Source: Mycobacterium sp. E3251 (lineage in GTDB: Bacteria > Actinomycetota > Actinomycetes > Mycobacteriales > Mycobacteriaceae). Taken from it: a DNA stretch of 64,000 bases. Below the pieces are notes generated by a model that saw nothing but the letters and a program-made list of their open reading frames with translations, did not search any database and was not told the DNA's origin. The stretch lies in the NCBI RefSeq assembly GCF_001666835.1, contig NZ_LZJF01000011.1, positions 1 to 64,000 on the forward strand. The letters are read 5' to 3'. Within the stretch, counting starts at the first letter, position 1, and each line of letters begins with the position of its first letter. The translations under genes and the position numbers were made by a program. Below, piece after piece: positions 63,538 through 64,000 of this stretch.

Positions 63538-64000
63538 ATGAGCCTGGTCATCGAGGAGATGCCCGACCTCGGTATCACCCGGGTCTCGCGCTGGGTCTTC
63601 AACTGTTATGTCCTGCACGGCGGTGACGGCGCGGTGGTCGTCGACGCCGGATTGCCCCGGGTCGCCAGCGATCTGGCGGCCGTTCTGGGTCATCTCGGCG
63701 GCAGCGTCCATGCCGTGGTCGCGACTCATGGGCACAGCGACCATGTCGCCGGCGCGGCCGAATTGACCGCCCGCTATCCCGCGCCAATCTGGTTGCCCGC
63801 CCGCACACTTACCTATCTCGACGGAGTGAAGCCGCGCACGCCGACCCTGGGCCGGGCCGCGAGCATCTGGCCCACCCTGATCGACCAGCCCTTTGATCGA
63901 GTCGGCGCGGCGGGGCTGCTGAGCGGCGCGCGGGTGGCGGGATACGGCACCCCGGCCGGCATGCGCTGGACCGGTCCGCCCCCCGACGGGGGACTGACCG
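63538..64000 (+). CDS. Metallo-beta-lactamase-fold hydrolase, 3'-truncated by window edge
   Basis: 154 codons to the window end, no stop reached. It begins MSLVIEEMPDLGITRVSRWV, and has the MBL metal motif ATHGHSDHVAG (HxHxDH, near residue 63) preceded by GAVVVDAGLP (about 31). The family includes glyoxalase II and lactonases; the substrate cannot be told. Probably leaderless (TAACCT at 63525). Confidence 0.9.
   Translation, partial: MSLVIEEMPDLGITRVSRWVFNCYVLHGGDGAVVVDAGLPRVASDLAAVLGHLGGSVHAVVATHGHSDHVAGAAELTARYPAPIWLPARTLTYLDGVKPRTPTLGRAASIWPTLIDQPFDRVGAAGLLSGARVAGYGTPAGMRWTGPPPDGGLT

Overview
The window is high-GC chromosomal DNA from a slow-growing, non-tuberculous Mycobacterium, most likely of the M. 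avium complex or a relative. The evidence is an mce-type YrbE pair, mycothiol (mshB), F420 (fbiC) and PIM (pimE) genes, MmpL and PPE proteins, Ala/Pro-rich secreted proteins and many leaderless TANNNT starts. From about 10.5 kb to 63.4 kb the gene order follows the M. tuberculosis H37Rv interval Rv1141c-Rv1188 as I remember it. H37Rv equivalents named below come from memory and were not searched.

Layout. 1-1.6 kb: two YrbE permease genes (minus strand), the first cut by the window edge. 1.6-3.6 kb: a decayed stretch with operator-like palindromes, a TetR pseudogene and one small unknown gene. 3.6-10.5 kb: thiolase/enoyl-CoA hydratase pair, FAD reductase/ICMT pair, and two paralogous NAD(P)-binding proteins around a CPBP protease. 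10.5-24.8 kb: crotonase, mcr, SDR, a pair of very small ORFs, intact mmpL13, methyltransferase, sirtuin, GntR, F420-binding protein, HhH-GPD protein, two Ala/Pro-rich exported proteins, pimE, a PCD and mutT2. 24.8-31.9 kb: narGHJI behind a leader of about 300 nt. 32-43.8 kb: typA, lpqW, TetR, mshB, a 35-aa ORF, an Rv1171-like membrane protein, fbiC, TB8.4-like hemophore, fdxC and dapC. The PE/PPE genes that lie in the mshB-fbiC interval of H37Rv are absent.

The most unusual part is 43.9-59.1 kb, where H37Rv carries the polyacyltrehalose locus (pks3/4-papA3-mmpL10-Rv1184c-fadD21). Here a MAS-like, fully reducing PKS and a FadD21-like fatty acyl-AMP ligase are kept, but papA3-mmpL10-Rv1184c is replaced by cysC, a homodimeric-type zinc ATP sulfurylase (sat) and an unknown 105-aa gene. 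These two enzymes suffice to make PAPS. Upstream of the PKS is a KimA-like transporter fused to an OB-fold. Upstream of fadD21, on the same strand, are a PPE2-like PPE gene and a clear cobalamin riboswitch. I infer a B12-responsive methyl-branched, possibly sulfated lipid locus; no sulfotransferase, acyltransferase or exporter is visible, so the product is unknown.

59.1-64 kb: the proline catabolic cluster pruC-rocA-proline dehydrogenase and the start of a metallo-beta-lactamase-fold gene. Two copies of a palindromic dispersed repeat lie at 31.94-32.02 and 63.41-63.49 kb. I saw no tRNA, rRNA, CRISPR array, insertion sequence or prophage.
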